Shown: in pieces, positions 15,425 to 23,777 of the stretch
Position numbering within the stretch: position 1 is the first letter of the stretch
Layout of the letters: each line of letters starts with the position of its first letter
Source of the DNA: an uncultured Bacteroidales bacterium
Lineage (GTDB): Bacteria > Bacteroidota > Bacteroidia > Bacteroidales > F082
Assembly (NCBI GenBank): GCA_905234455.1
Contig: CAJOIH010000015.1
Coordinates: forward strand, 1-53,716
DNA: 53,716 nt
Direction: 5' to 3'
Notes under the pieces: generated by a model
Database searches by the model: none
What the model saw: only the letters and a program-made list of their open reading frames with translations
Told to the model about the DNA's origin: nothing
Program-made: the position numbers and the translations under genes

Positions 15425-16210
15425 ATGGCAAAGAAAGAAGCAAAGAAAGCAACGACCAACGAAGAACAAGTTGAGATCAGCATCGAACAGAAATTAGAGG
15501 CTTTATATACCTTGCAGCAGGTCGACTCGAAGATCGACAAGATCCGCGCCTACCGCGGCGAGCTGCCCCTGGAGGTCCAGGACCTCGAGGACGAGGTGGC
15601 CGGACTGGAAACCCGTATCGGCAACTTCGAGGACGACACCAAACGCTTCAACACCGAGATCGCCAACTTCAAAATCCGTATCAAGGAAGCCGAAGCCATG
15701 ATCAAGAAGTACGAGGAACAGCAGAACAACGTCCGCAACAACCGTGAGTACGAGTCCATCAGCAAGGAAATCGAATACCAGCAACTCGACATCCAGCTCT
15801 GCGAGAAGAGGATCCGTGAGGCCACAGCCAAGATGGAAGAGATGAACCTGAAGATCGAAGCTGCCAAACAGCGTCTCGAAGAACGCAAGTCGGACCTTGC
15901 CGCCAAGAAAGAAGAGCTTCAGTCGATCATCGAAGACACCCAGAAAGAGGAAGAAGCCCTGCTGAAACGCTCTTCCGAATGCGAAGGCCTCATCGAAGAA
16001 CGTCTGCTGGTGGCCTATAAGCGCATCCGCAAGAACGCCCGCAACGGCTTGGCAGTGGTGGGCATCAACCGCGACGCCTGCGGCGGCTGCTTCAACAAGA
16101 TCCCTCCGCAACACCAACTCGATATCTGCACCCACAAGAAAATCATCGTCTGCGAGTATTGCGGACGCATCCTCGTCGATAAAGAGATTATCGACAAATA
16201 CAAGGAATAA
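15425..16210 (+). CDS. Coiled-coil protein with C4 zinc ribbon (DUF164/CT398 type)
   Basis: 261 residues. Roughly residues 25-190 are a long heptad-rich coiled coil (LEDEVAGLETRIGNFEDDTK, then EEQQNNVRNNREYESI, a family signature). The C-terminus is a zinc ribbon with CGGC then CEYCGRILVDKEI. Homologues have been tied to nucleic-acid or secretion-partner binding, with no settled role. It is likely co-transcribed with the nif3-like gene. Confidence 0.85.
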   Translation: MAKKEAKKATTNEEQVEISIEQKLEALYTLQQVDSKIDKIRAYRGELPLEVQDLEDEVAGLETRIGNFEDDTKRFNTEIANFKIRIKEAEAMIKKYEEQQNNVRNNREYESISKEIEYQQLDIQLCEKRIREATAKMEEMNLKIEAAKQRLEERKSDLAAKKEELQSIIEDTQKEEEALLKRSSECEGLIEERLLVAYKRIRKNARNGLAVVGINRDACGGCFNKIPPQHQLDICTHKKIIVCEYCGRILVDKEIIDKYKE

Positions 16211-16212
16211 TG

Positions 16213-16242
16213 AAAAAGCCGCTCAACCGAGCGGCTTTTTTT
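16213..16242. terminator. Bidirectional terminator
   Basis: AGCCGCTC-AACC-GAGCGGCT flanked by AAAA and TTTTTTT. It serves the zinc-ribbon gene and the convergent FadL-like gene. Confidence 0.85.
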
Positions 16243-16246
16243 ATGC

Positions 16247-17740
16247 TTAAAGCCTCACCTTCAAGGTGACCACCAGCTTGTTGCGCCACTGGTGCCGCAC
16301 CGCGTCTTCCACAATGTTCTGGCCGTCGACGTAATACTGGTAGGGCGTGTATGCCGTAGTCGACTGGGTGAGCTCGTAGGCGAAATCCCAAGAGGTCTCC
16401 TGACTGACAGAATAACCGAATCCCAGCCCCACCTTCTTCACGCTGCCATAGTTCTTGCCAAAGCCGTAGGGACTGCCGTAATAGGCTGCTCCGCAACGCA
16501 GGAAGTACTGTCGGATGCGCCACTCGGTGCCTGCGCGGAAATTGAAGGTGGGTTTCAGCACCTCTTTGAAGCCTTGCTCCTCATTGTCGAACCTGAACTT
16601 CGAGGCGCCGTAGTTCATGTATTCCACGTCGGCAGAGACCATCCCGTGCTGCCCTATGATGAAGGCCATGCTACCGATGAAGGTGTTCGGCGTATAGAAC
16701 TCGTACGACCAGTCGAGGGTCGGGGAGAGGTAGCGATGGTAGTCTTGCGTTCCGTGGTCGCCTTTGAGGGTGGTCTGGGTCTCGGTCGACCAAGCCTCGC
16801 CGATGGAGTAAAGGGTGGGTGAGTGCCATGCCGCTCCCACACGAAGCCACGAAACAGGGTAATAAATGACGCCGATCTTGAGGTTGACGCCCCAGGACGT
16901 GTCGCCCAACTCCTCGGTGTGCTCCCAGTTGAAGAAGTTACTGTTGGCGTCGTTGGGGGTTTCCTCGTATTTGCGGGTGCTGATGCGTTTCATGTGGGCC
17001 AATCCAAGGCTGGTGCCAAAGAAAAACTTGTCATAGAAGTTGGTGGCCAAGGCGATGGTCCACTCCTCGGAGCGGCCTCTTGAGGTGATGTTGTCCGTCT
17101 GCCACACGTCGCCTTGGGGTACTGGGCTGTTGAAGTAGAGGTTGCCCAGCGAGTCGGTGAAACGGTCGATGAGGTAAGTCTCCCAGGCCGGGCTGAGGTC
17201 GTAGGGGTAGTTGTCCTTCAGATACCTGCCCGGGTCGATGATGGGGTTGACCAGCTCATCGATGCCGTTGGCGGTCTGAATGTAGGAGTCGACCATGGAA
17301 CTGGCGGGGTTGAGCCCCTTGGTCTGCTGCCGGTAGCTGAACTCGTTGGTACGCGTCATCCCGATGCTGAGCTGGAAATACCGCAGCGGCTTGTAGTTGC
17401 TCGACTCGGCGGCAATGACCAGGCCCATGCTGGGTACCGTAGCCCTCAGCTTCTGGGTGTAATGTGAGGTTCCGTAATAGTCGGTGATGCAAAAGTGGTA
17501 CTGCGGTGCAAGCGAGAAGGTGATCTCCTGGGAACGGTAGAGGCCCAGACCCGCAGGGTTGATGCACACGGCGGTGAGGTCGCCGCCAACGGCCCCCGTG
17601 GCATTGCCCATGGCCATGCTACGGGCTGTGCCCTCGTACATGACTTGGGAGTTGAGAATGGCGTCGTCGACCCCTTGGGCATGAAGCCCGAGGCCGATCG
17701 ACAATAGTGCGGATAATATGAGGATCTTCGTTGCTTTCAT
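16247..17740 (-). CDS. OmpP1/FadL-like outer-membrane protein
   Basis: 497 residues with signal peptide MKATKILILSALLSIGLGLHA. GTARSMAMGNATGAVGGDLTA and then VCINPAGLGLYRSQE is the N-terminal hatch motif of the OmpP1/FadL/TodX family (NPA). The rest is amphipathic beta strands and the protein ends on a strand (LVVTLKVRL). Such barrels import hydrophobic compounds in proteobacteria; the cargo in Bacteroidota is not known. Its -7 box lies inside the hairpin at 17745-17783. Confidence 0.8.
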   Translation of the reverse strand: MKATKILILSALLSIGLGLHAQGVDDAILNSQVMYEGTARSMAMGNATGAVGGDLTAVCINPAGLGLYRSQEITFSLAPQYHFCITDYYGTSHYTQKLRATVPSMGLVIAAESSNYKPLRYFQLSIGMTRTNEFSYRQQTKGLNPASSMVDSYIQTANGIDELVNPIIDPGRYLKDNYPYDLSPAWETYLIDRFTDSLGNLYFNSPVPQGDVWQTDNITSRGRSEEWTIALATNFYDKFFFGTSLGLAHMKRISTRKYEETPNDANSNFFNWEHTEELGDTSWGVNLKIGVIYYPVSWLRVGAAWHSPTLYSIGEAWSTETQTTLKGDHGTQDYHRYLSPTLDWSYEFYTPNTFIGSMAFIIGQHGMVSADVEYMNYGASKFRFDNEEQGFKEVLKPTFNFRAGTEWRIRQYFLRCGAAYYGSPYGFGKNYGSVKKVGLGFGYSVSQETSWDFAYELTQSTTAYTPYQYYVDGQNIVEDAVRHQWRNKLVVTLKVRL

Positions 17741-17744
17741 AATG

Positions 17745-17783
17745 AAAAAGGACTATCTTCGTCGTGCAAAGATAGTCCTTTTT
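17745..17783 (-). terminator. Hairpin that is both terminator and promoter region
   Basis: AAAAAGGACTATCTT (17745-17759) and AAGATAGTCCTTTTT (17769-17783) are perfect 15-bp arms around a 9-nt loop. On the minus strand it ends the lipoprotein gene (stop at 17787). The same strand reads TATCTTTG (17767-17774) inside it, the -7 box for the FadL-like gene whose ATG is 4 bases beyond the hairpin. Confidence 0.7.
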
Positions 17784-17786
17784 TGT

Positions 17787-19133
17787 TTATCTTCTTCCTC
17801 CACCGCTGCGACCTCCGCCGCTGCTATGGCTGCTGCCGCTGCTGTGGCTGCCTCCGCCACCGCTGCTACGGCTGCTGCTGCCGCTACTGTAGCTGCTTCC
17901 GCTGCTGCGGCTGCTTGAGCTGGAACTACTTCTCGACGAAGAGCTGCTGTGGTTGTAGCTGCCGCTGGATGAGCTTCTGCTGTTGCTTGAAGAGGAGCGG
18001 TTGACGCCACTGCTTGAGGAGGGACGGCTGCTGCTCGAGGATTGCGGACGTACGTATTCAGAGCTGGAGCGTGACTGACGGCTGCTGGAGGGCGAGGTGT
18101 AGGTGCTGCGGCTCGATGAGGCATTGCTGGAGCCTGTGCTGGGACGCACGTTGGTGCCGTTGCTCGGACGTTCGCTGCTGCTTGGGCGCTCGCTACTGCT
18201 CGGACGGCTGGTGTTGGCGGGACGACCGCTGATGGTCGGACGGCTGGTGGTCGAAGGACGGTCGCTGACTGTCGGACGGCTGGTGGTCGTCGTTGGACGT
18301 GCCGTGACGCCTGCGCCTGTCGAAGCACCTGTTCTTCCCGAGGCGCCAATTCTTCCTGAGACACCTGCGCTGGCAGTTCTTGTGGTGCTGCTCTGAGGCG
18401 TGCGGTAGCTCATCGAGCCCGGGGTGTTGCTGCCGTTGCGGCGCACACTGGCCACGTAGCTGGTGAGGTCGTTGTGACCGCCGGGACCCATGCCGTGGTT
18501 GCCGTGTCCATGGCCGTGTCCATGTCCATAACCCCAATAGTCGTGGTGGTGATGGTGGTGATGGTGATGATACGGATGATACCAGTAGCTGTACCAACCC
18601 CAGTGATAGCCGTACCAGTAATAAGGACGGTACCAGTAGTAGTCATAGTACCAAGGGTCGTAGAATCCGTAATAGTAACGCGGATAGTAATATCCATAAT
18701 AGCTGTAAGGATAGAAGCCCCAGTTCCATGAGTCGCCGACATAAACATAGGTGTTGCCTGTGTAATAGTCGTCATAATAGTCCATGGTGGAGGAGGCCCC
18801 GGTGCCGAAACGCTTGATGCGGGCGGCAAAGTCGGCATCGTAATAGGTCTCGGTGGTGGTGTAGACCACGCCGTTGGTGTCAGTCACCGTCTCTGTCGAT
18901 TGATATACCGGCTCGGTGGCGGGCACGTAGTTCTTGCTGTCAGAATAATAAGCCTGGTAGTCATAGGTGCTGCTACTGCTGATGCTCGGTGTGACCGTGC
19001 GGTCCGATTGGTAGCCGCGCGGTGGGTTGTAGGGCGAGTAGTAGGTGTCGTCGTAGGCCATCCGCTTGTGCGATGAACAACCTGCGATGGCAAGGACTGC
19101 CAGCATGATGGGGATGATTCTTATTGCTTTCAT
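17787..19133 (-). CDS. Low-complexity lipoprotein rich in Tyr, His and Ser
   Basis: 448 residues. Signal peptide with lipobox LAIAGCSS, so a lipid-anchored envelope protein. Blocks in order: an N-terminal part with Tyr and Ser; about residues 135-190 extremely rich in Tyr and Trp; a run of nine His; a GHGHGHGHG stretch; then a Ser/Arg/Thr-rich tail ending in GGGRSGGGRR. No catalytic domain is seen. Similar low-complexity proteins occur in other Bacteroidales but have no known role; metal binding by the His run is plausible. Confidence 0.7.
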   Translation of the reverse strand: MKAIRIIPIMLAVLAIAGCSSHKRMAYDDTYYSPYNPPRGYQSDRTVTPSISSSSTYDYQAYYSDSKNYVPATEPVYQSTETVTDTNGVVYTTTETYYDADFAARIKRFGTGASSTMDYYDDYYTGNTYVYVGDSWNWGFYPYSYYGYYYPRYYYGFYDPWYYDYYWYRPYYWYGYHWGWYSYWYHPYHHHHHHHHHDYWGYGHGHGHGHGNHGMGPGGHNDLTSYVASVRRNGSNTPGSMSYRTPQSSTTRTASAGVSGRIGASGRTGASTGAGVTARPTTTTSRPTVSDRPSTTSRPTISGRPANTSRPSSSERPSSSERPSNGTNVRPSTGSSNASSSRSTYTSPSSSRQSRSSSEYVRPQSSSSSRPSSSSGVNRSSSSNSRSSSSGSYNHSSSSSRSSSSSSSRSSGSSYSSGSSSRSSGGGGSHSSGSSHSSGGGRSGGGRR

Positions 19134-19158
19134 TTTGTTGTGTATTGATTAAATTTTC

Positions 19159-19166
19159 TATTTTTG
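19159..19166 (+). promoter_or_regulatory. -7 box TATTTTTG of proS
   Basis: TATTTTTG followed by CAG, with TTTG at 19134-19137 (21-nt spacer), 42 bases before the ATG. Confidence 0.65.
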
Positions 19167-19208
19167 CAGTCGAAAAAACAAGTGAAATTATACAAATACT
19201 ATACCAAG

Positions 19209-20681
19209 ATGGCAAAAGAACTAACTACCCGCAAAGAAAATTATTCGCAATGGTACAACGACCTCGTCGTGAAGGCTGATCTGGCCGAGCAATCCGCCGT
19301 GAGAGGATGCATGGTGATCAAGCCTTACGGCTATGCAATCTGGGAATTCATGCATGACGCTTTGGACAAGATGTTCAAGGAGACCGGCCACGTGAATGCC
19401 TACTTCCCCCTGTTCATCCCCAAGAGCTTCTTCAGCCGTGAGGCCGACCACGTGGAAGGCTTCGCCAAGGAATGCGCCGTGGTAACCCACCACCGCCTGA
19501 TGAACGACCCCAACGGCAACGGCGTGGTGGTCGACCCTTCAGCCAAGCTGGAAGAGGAACTCATCGTCCGTCCCACCTCTGAAACCATCATTTGGGACAC
19601 CTATCGCAACTGGGTGAAGAGCTACCGCGACCTGCCCATCCTCTGCAACCAGTGGGCCAACGTGGTGCGCTGGGAGATGCGTACCCGCCTGTTCCTCCGT
19701 ACCGCCGAGTTCCTGTGGCAAGAAGGCCATACCGCCCATGCCACCATGGAAGAGGCTGAGGCCGAAGCCAAGAAAATGCTGGGCGTCTACACCGACTTCG
19801 CCGAGAAATGGCTGGCCATCCCGGTCTATCAGGGTGTGAAGTCGGCCAACGAGCGTTTCGCCGGCGCCCTCAACACCTATTGCATCGAGGCCATGATGCA
19901 GGATGGCAAGGCCCTCCAGGCAGGCACATCGCACTTCCTGGGACAGAACTTCGCCAAGGCTTTCGACGTGAAGTTCCTCAACAAGGAAAACAAACTCGAA
20001 TACGTGTGGGCTACCTCATGGGGCGTCTCCACCCGTCTGATGGGCGCTCTCATCATGTCGCACTCCGACGACGACGGCCTGGTGCTGCCTCCCAAGATCG
20101 CCCCGATCCAAGTGGTGATCGTGCCGATCTATAAGAATGACGAGGAAAAGGCTTTGACCTTCGCCCGTTGCGAGGATATGAAACAACAGCTCGTCAACGC
20201 GGGCCTGCGTGTCAAGTTCGACGACCGCGACACCCAGAAGCCGGGCTTCAAGTTCCATGAGTGGGAACTTAAGGGCGTGCCGGTACGTCTGGTGGTCGGT
20301 CCCCGCGACGTGACCAACAACACCGTCGAAGTGGCTCGCCGCGATACCATGACCAAGGAGTCGGCTTCCTACGAAGGAATCGTCGAAAAGGTGATGGGCT
20401 TGATGGACGAGATTCAGGTGAACCTTTACCAAAAGGCGCTGAAATACCGCAACGACAACACTTACGATGTCAACACCTGGGACGAGTTCAAGGATCAGAT
20501 CGAAAAGGGTGGCTTCGTGCATGCCTTCTGGGATGGCACTACCGAGACCGAACTGAAGATCAAGGAAGAGACCAAGGCTACCTTGCGCTTCATCCCCTTG
20601 GATGTCAAGGAAGAAGAGGGCGTCGATGTGTATTCGGGCAAACCCGCCAAGATGAGGGTGTATTTTGCCAAAGCCTATTGA
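19209..20681 (+). CDS. proS: Prolyl-tRNA synthetase, archaeal/eukaryotic type
   Basis: 490 residues from ATG 19209 ([16 protein letters not shown]); the upstream extension overlaps the promoter and was rejected. Class II motifs: motif 1 near [15 protein letters not shown], motif 2 [25 protein letters not shown], motif 3 region [24 protein letters not shown]. The anticodon-binding domain follows, and the Zn-like C-terminal extension ends at VYFAKAY. It has no bacterial INS editing domain, which marks the type 3 ProS. Charges tRNA-Pro. Confidence 0.96.
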   Translation: MAKELTTRKENYSQWYNDLVVKADLAEQSAVRGCMVIKPYGYAIWEFMHDALDKMFKETGHVNAYFPLFIPKSFFSREADHVEGFAKECAVVTHHRLMNDPNGNGVVVDPSAKLEEELIVRPTSETIIWDTYRNWVKSYRDLPILCNQWANVVRWEMRTRLFLRTAEFLWQEGHTAHATMEEAEAEAKKMLGVYTDFAEKWLAIPVYQGVKSANERFAGALNTYCIEAMMQDGKALQAGTSHFLGQNFAKAFDVKFLNKENKLEYVWATSWGVSTRLMGALIMSHSDDDGLVLPPKIAPIQVVIVPIYKNDEEKALTFARCEDMKQQLVNAGLRVKFDDRDTQKPGFKFHEWELKGVPVRLVVGPRDVTNNTVEVARRDTMTKESASYEGIVEKVMGLMDEIQVNLYQKALKYRNDNTYDVNTWDEFKDQIEKGGFVHAFWDGTTETELKIKEETKATLRFIPLDVKEEEGVDVYSGKPAKMRVYFAKAY

Positions 20682-20687
20682 TGCCGG

Positions 20688-21644
20688 TTACGGTCGACTG
20701 CGAATCGACGTGATGCTATCCATGTAAGCACCCCGTTTGGTGACGCTCAGCGGGCACCAATAGAGGGTGTCGACCGTGTCGTTCTCAATCCAGTGGCCGT
20801 TTTCGAAGTGTCCCCAGTGGATCACTTTCCCCGGCTTGCTGTACCTTACATAATAAATGTGGCCGATGTTTTCGTTCCGCGCAATGATTTGGTTGAAGGC
20901 TTTTGCGATGATGATGTTCGTCCCGTAGCCGTTGACCAAATGGTAGGAAGAGGCTTCCAAGTCGAAACCATCGATGATGCCATGGCTGTCATAGTCTCCG
21001 TTGGTTTCAGCGCGTACTACCTTCCCGCTTATGGTGAGGTCGGAAGTGCCATGTTGATAATGGGTCATCAACCGGAAACAATTCGTCAGCACGGTGAAAT
21101 TGCCCGACCCTCCTTGGATTTCGATGAGCAGGTTGGCCGTGAGGGAATCGACGGTGATTAATGCAGTGTCATTGAGGCTTGAGAAATTGGTCCAATGGTT
21201 ATAGCCTCTTAAGGTGTCAGTGGTGACGACCCCATTGGAGTTGAAGATGAGCTCAAATAGGGTATCGTAATATACCGTCATCTCAAGCGTGTAATCGTAG
21301 GGCCGCAGAAACCCTAGGGTGTTGTTGTTTCGGAGGACGAGCTTGTTGAATATGATACTGTCGGTGATGCCGTTATGGGTGGTGAATGAGGTTACGGGCT
21401 CAATCTCGGTGCTGATGCCGTCAATCAGGTTCTCGCCGGTGGTGATGATGACGGTGCCGGCCGGGTTGGCGGCATCGCTGTGTTTCAATACCACATCGAT
21501 GTCGTCGCGCATCTCAATGATTTGGAAGGGTGCATCGAGCTGGCGCGGGGGAAAGGTCGTCGTGTCGCCGTTGGAGAACTTGTTGCAGGAACCCAAAACG
21601 ACACTAGTGCAAACCAGGAGGACGATGTTTAGTGCTCTTTTCAT
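20688..21644 (-). CDS. Lipoprotein with GIN-type beta-helix domain (DUF2807-like)
   Basis: 318 residues with lipobox LGSCNK. DAPFQIIEMRDDIDVVLKHS is the entry motif of the head GIN domain (formerly DUF2807), and the repeated short strands after it (LLIEIQGGSGNFTVL, SDLTISGKVV) fit a beta-helix. Role unknown, probably a surface-exposed or periplasmic structural protein. Its 5' end overlaps the 3' end of the PagL-like gene by 41 bases, so the two are one operon. Confidence 0.72.
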   Translation of the reverse strand: MKRALNIVLLVCTSVVLGSCNKFSNGDTTTFPPRQLDAPFQIIEMRDDIDVVLKHSDAANPAGTVIITTGENLIDGISTEIEPVTSFTTHNGITDSIIFNKLVLRNNNTLGFLRPYDYTLEMTVYYDTLFELIFNSNGVVTTDTLRGYNHWTNFSSLNDTALITVDSLTANLLIEIQGGSGNFTVLTNCFRLMTHYQHGTSDLTISGKVVRAETNGDYDSHGIIDGFDLEASSYHLVNGYGTNIIIAKAFNQIIARNENIGHIYYVRYSKPGKVIHWGHFENGHWIENDTVDTLYWCPLSVTKRGAYMDSITSIRSRP

Positions 21645-22836
21645 GGTTGAAATAGTATTTTTGATTGAAACGGTAGCCGAGTCCGAAGCAAAGATAGTCG
21701 GCCCTTCCGAAATGGGTCATCAAGCCGAGATGGGCGTAGATGTTGTCGCTCAGCTGATAACGGGCGGTGACTTTTTGGTAGATATTGCCTTTGAACAGGG
21801 GAATGTGGTTGTATTTCAGGTGCCAGCCGAACTCAAAGTAATAGGAAAGCCGTTCCATGGTCAAGACGTAACAGAGGTTGAAGTTGAGCCTGGTCAACTG
21901 GTAGGTCTCGAAGAAGATGGTGTCGCGTCCGGGCATGGTCTTGTCGTCGGAGAGGTCCAGCACCAGCGATAAGCCCACGCCCGCGCGGCTGTGAGGCGTG
22001 AACTGGGCGAGCAGGTAGGTCGAAAGGTCGTGGACGCGGTAGAAATGGGTGGAGTCGCCACCCAGGGTCTGCGACACGTTCTTGAAGCCGATGCCATAGT
22101 TCACGTCGAGCGAGAGCCAGTGCTTGTTGTCGAATTCGAAAGGCTTGTATTCGGGTCTGCGGGTGATGGCTTGGTTGATGCGCGGATCCCTCAGGTAATA
22201 GGCGAGTCCCAAAGCGGCGCTGAAGGTGTTCAGCCCATAATTGGGCAGCTTGGTGGAGCCATTGGAGAAGTGGGTGAGTCCAAACGAAGCCACCCCCATC
22301 AGCCGCGGCGTGAAGCGCTGCCGGTATTCGAACGAGAGGTTGACGGCGGCATTCAGGTGGGAACCGATGGAGAAGTTGTAATAGTTGTCGAAATTGTGGA
22401 AACGTTTGGTCAGATACCCCAACCCGACACCCAGCTTGAAGGTGAGCTGGCTGTTCTCACCAGGGTTGAGGGGGTAGTTGATAAAAGGGTAGAGGGCAAA
22501 CACACTGCCCAGGGCGTCACCTACCTCCGGATGGTTCTCGAAGTTGAAACCGAAGTTGGCATAGTAGAAGGTGACTCCCATATAAGGATAGAAGAAGTCC
22601 GACTCCCAGTCGTTCTTGCCATAAGTGCTTTGGTAGATGGAGGCCTCGAAGGCGGGATAACGGGCATTGAACCGCTGCATCTCGAAATGGTGATGCCAGA
22701 ACACGCCGACATGTCCCCGAGCTTCCACCATCAAGTTGTTGTGGGAAAGCCATGGATAGTCCTGTCCCCAGACCCTGATGGAACCGACCATCAGCAGAAC
22801 AAGCAAAAGGACCCTATGTGCTTTCAAGATTTTCAT
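21604..22836 (-). CDS. PagL-like lipid A deacylase / acyloxyacyl hydrolase
   Basis: 410 residues with a signal peptide ending VWGQ. The motif GLTHFSNGSTKLPNYGLN near residue 185 carries the H-x-S-N pattern of PagL, whose His and Ser form the active site that removes a 3-O acyl chain from lipid A in the outer membrane. The rest is beta-barrel strands. It is more than twice the length of Pseudomonas PagL, as in other Bacteroidota members. A TAACTTTG box (22850-22857, minus) lies upstream. Confidence 0.75.
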   Translation of the reverse strand: MKILKAHRVLLLVLLMVGSIRVWGQDYPWLSHNNLMVEARGHVGVFWHHHFEMQRFNARYPAFEASIYQSTYGKNDWESDFFYPYMGVTFYYANFGFNFENHPEVGDALGSVFALYPFINYPLNPGENSQLTFKLGVGLGYLTKRFHNFDNYYNFSIGSHLNAAVNLSFEYRQRFTPRLMGVASFGLTHFSNGSTKLPNYGLNTFSAALGLAYYLRDPRINQAITRRPEYKPFEFDNKHWLSLDVNYGIGFKNVSQTLGGDSTHFYRVHDLSTYLLAQFTPHSRAGVGLSLVLDLSDDKTMPGRDTIFFETYQLTRLNFNLCYVLTMERLSYYFEFGWHLKYNHIPLFKGNIYQKVTARYQLSDNIYAHLGLMTHFGRADYLCFGLGYRFNQKYYFNHEKSTKHRPPGLH

Positions 22837-22849
22837 TCAGATAAAACTG

Positions 22850-22885
22850 CAAAGTTACTCAATTTATTTTAAATGCTTATTTTTG
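22850..22885. promoter_or_regulatory. Divergent -7 boxes for the PagL-like gene and mazG
   Basis: CAAAGTTA at 22850-22857 is TAACTTTG on the minus strand. TATTTTTG at 22878-22885 faces mazG, 19 bases before its ATG. Confidence 0.6.
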
Positions 22886-22904
22886 CAGCCTTAAAACTAT
22901 TGCT

Positions 22905-23675
22905 ATGGATCCACGTTTAGAAGCTTTCAAACGCCTGCTCGACATCATGGATGCCGTGAGAGCGGGATGTCCCTGGGACAGCACCCAGACCATCGAGAGT
23001 CTGCGTCATCTCACCATCGAAGAGACCTTTGAGTTGAGCGAGGCTATCTTGGCCGACGACCTCAATGAGGTGAAGAAAGAGCTGGGCGACCTGATGCTGC
23101 ATCTGGTGTTCTACGCCAAGATCGGCAGCGAGAAAGGCGCTTTCGACATCACCGATGTGCTCAATGGCATCTGCGACAAGATGGTGGTGCGCCATCCGCA
23201 TATCTTCGGCAATGAGCATGTGGAGAATGCCGAACAGGTGGAGCAGAACTGGGAAAAGATCAAGCTGGAACGCGAACACAACCGTAGCGTGCTGGGCGGC
23301 GTGCCCCAAGGCTTGCCCTCCCTGCTGAAGGCCTACAGGATGCACCAAAAGACTGCAGGCGTGGGCTTCAGGTGGCCTGACGCCGAAGCTGCCTGGAACA
23401 AGGTGGAGGAGGAGAGGAAGGAATTGTTTGATGAGTTGCAGAAACCTGACAATCAAGAAAATATTGAAGCTGAATACGGCGACTTGCTGTTTGCACTCGC
23501 AGCCTACGGAATCTATATCGGCGTGAATCCTGACGATGCTCTGGAAAAAACCAACAGGAAATTCAAGAGCCGCTTCGGCTACCTGGAGCAAAAAGCCCGC
23601 GAACAAGGCAAAGGCGTGCAACACCTGACCCTCGACGAGATGATTTCGCTTTGGAAAGAAGCCAAGGAAAAATGA
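22905..23675 (+). CDS. mazG: Nucleoside triphosphate pyrophosphohydrolase MazG
   Basis: 256 residues, two MazG repeats. The first has CPWDSTQTIESLRH, EETFELSEAI and KKELGDLMLHLVFYA (the E-x2-E...E-x2-D metal motif). The second repeats it at EERKELFDEL and EAEYGDLLFAL. It hydrolyses NTPs to NMP and PPi, clearing abnormal nucleotides and influencing ppGpp pools. Cytoplasmic. Clear full-length match to the house-cleaning family. Confidence 0.94.
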   Translation: MDPRLEAFKRLLDIMDAVRAGCPWDSTQTIESLRHLTIEETFELSEAILADDLNEVKKELGDLMLHLVFYAKIGSEKGAFDITDVLNGICDKMVVRHPHIFGNEHVENAEQVEQNWEKIKLEREHNRSVLGGVPQGLPSLLKAYRMHQKTAGVGFRWPDAEAAWNKVEEERKELFDELQKPDNQENIEAEYGDLLFALAAYGIYIGVNPDDALEKTNRKFKSRFGYLEQKAREQGKGVQHLTLDEMISLWKEAKEK

Positions 23676-23706
23676 AAAAAAAACATGCATTTTTCCAAAA
23701 AATAGT

Positions 23707-23714
23707 TATATTTG
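23707..23714 (+). promoter_or_regulatory. -7 box TATATTTG
   Basis: TATATTTG fits TAnnTTTG and lies 63 bases before the T9SS cargo gene, giving it an ordinary leader. Confidence 0.5.
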
Positions 23715-23777
23715 TAGCCCGAAATATGATTGAATAGACATTACTAAAATCTTTAATTATTAACTAAATCACTCATT

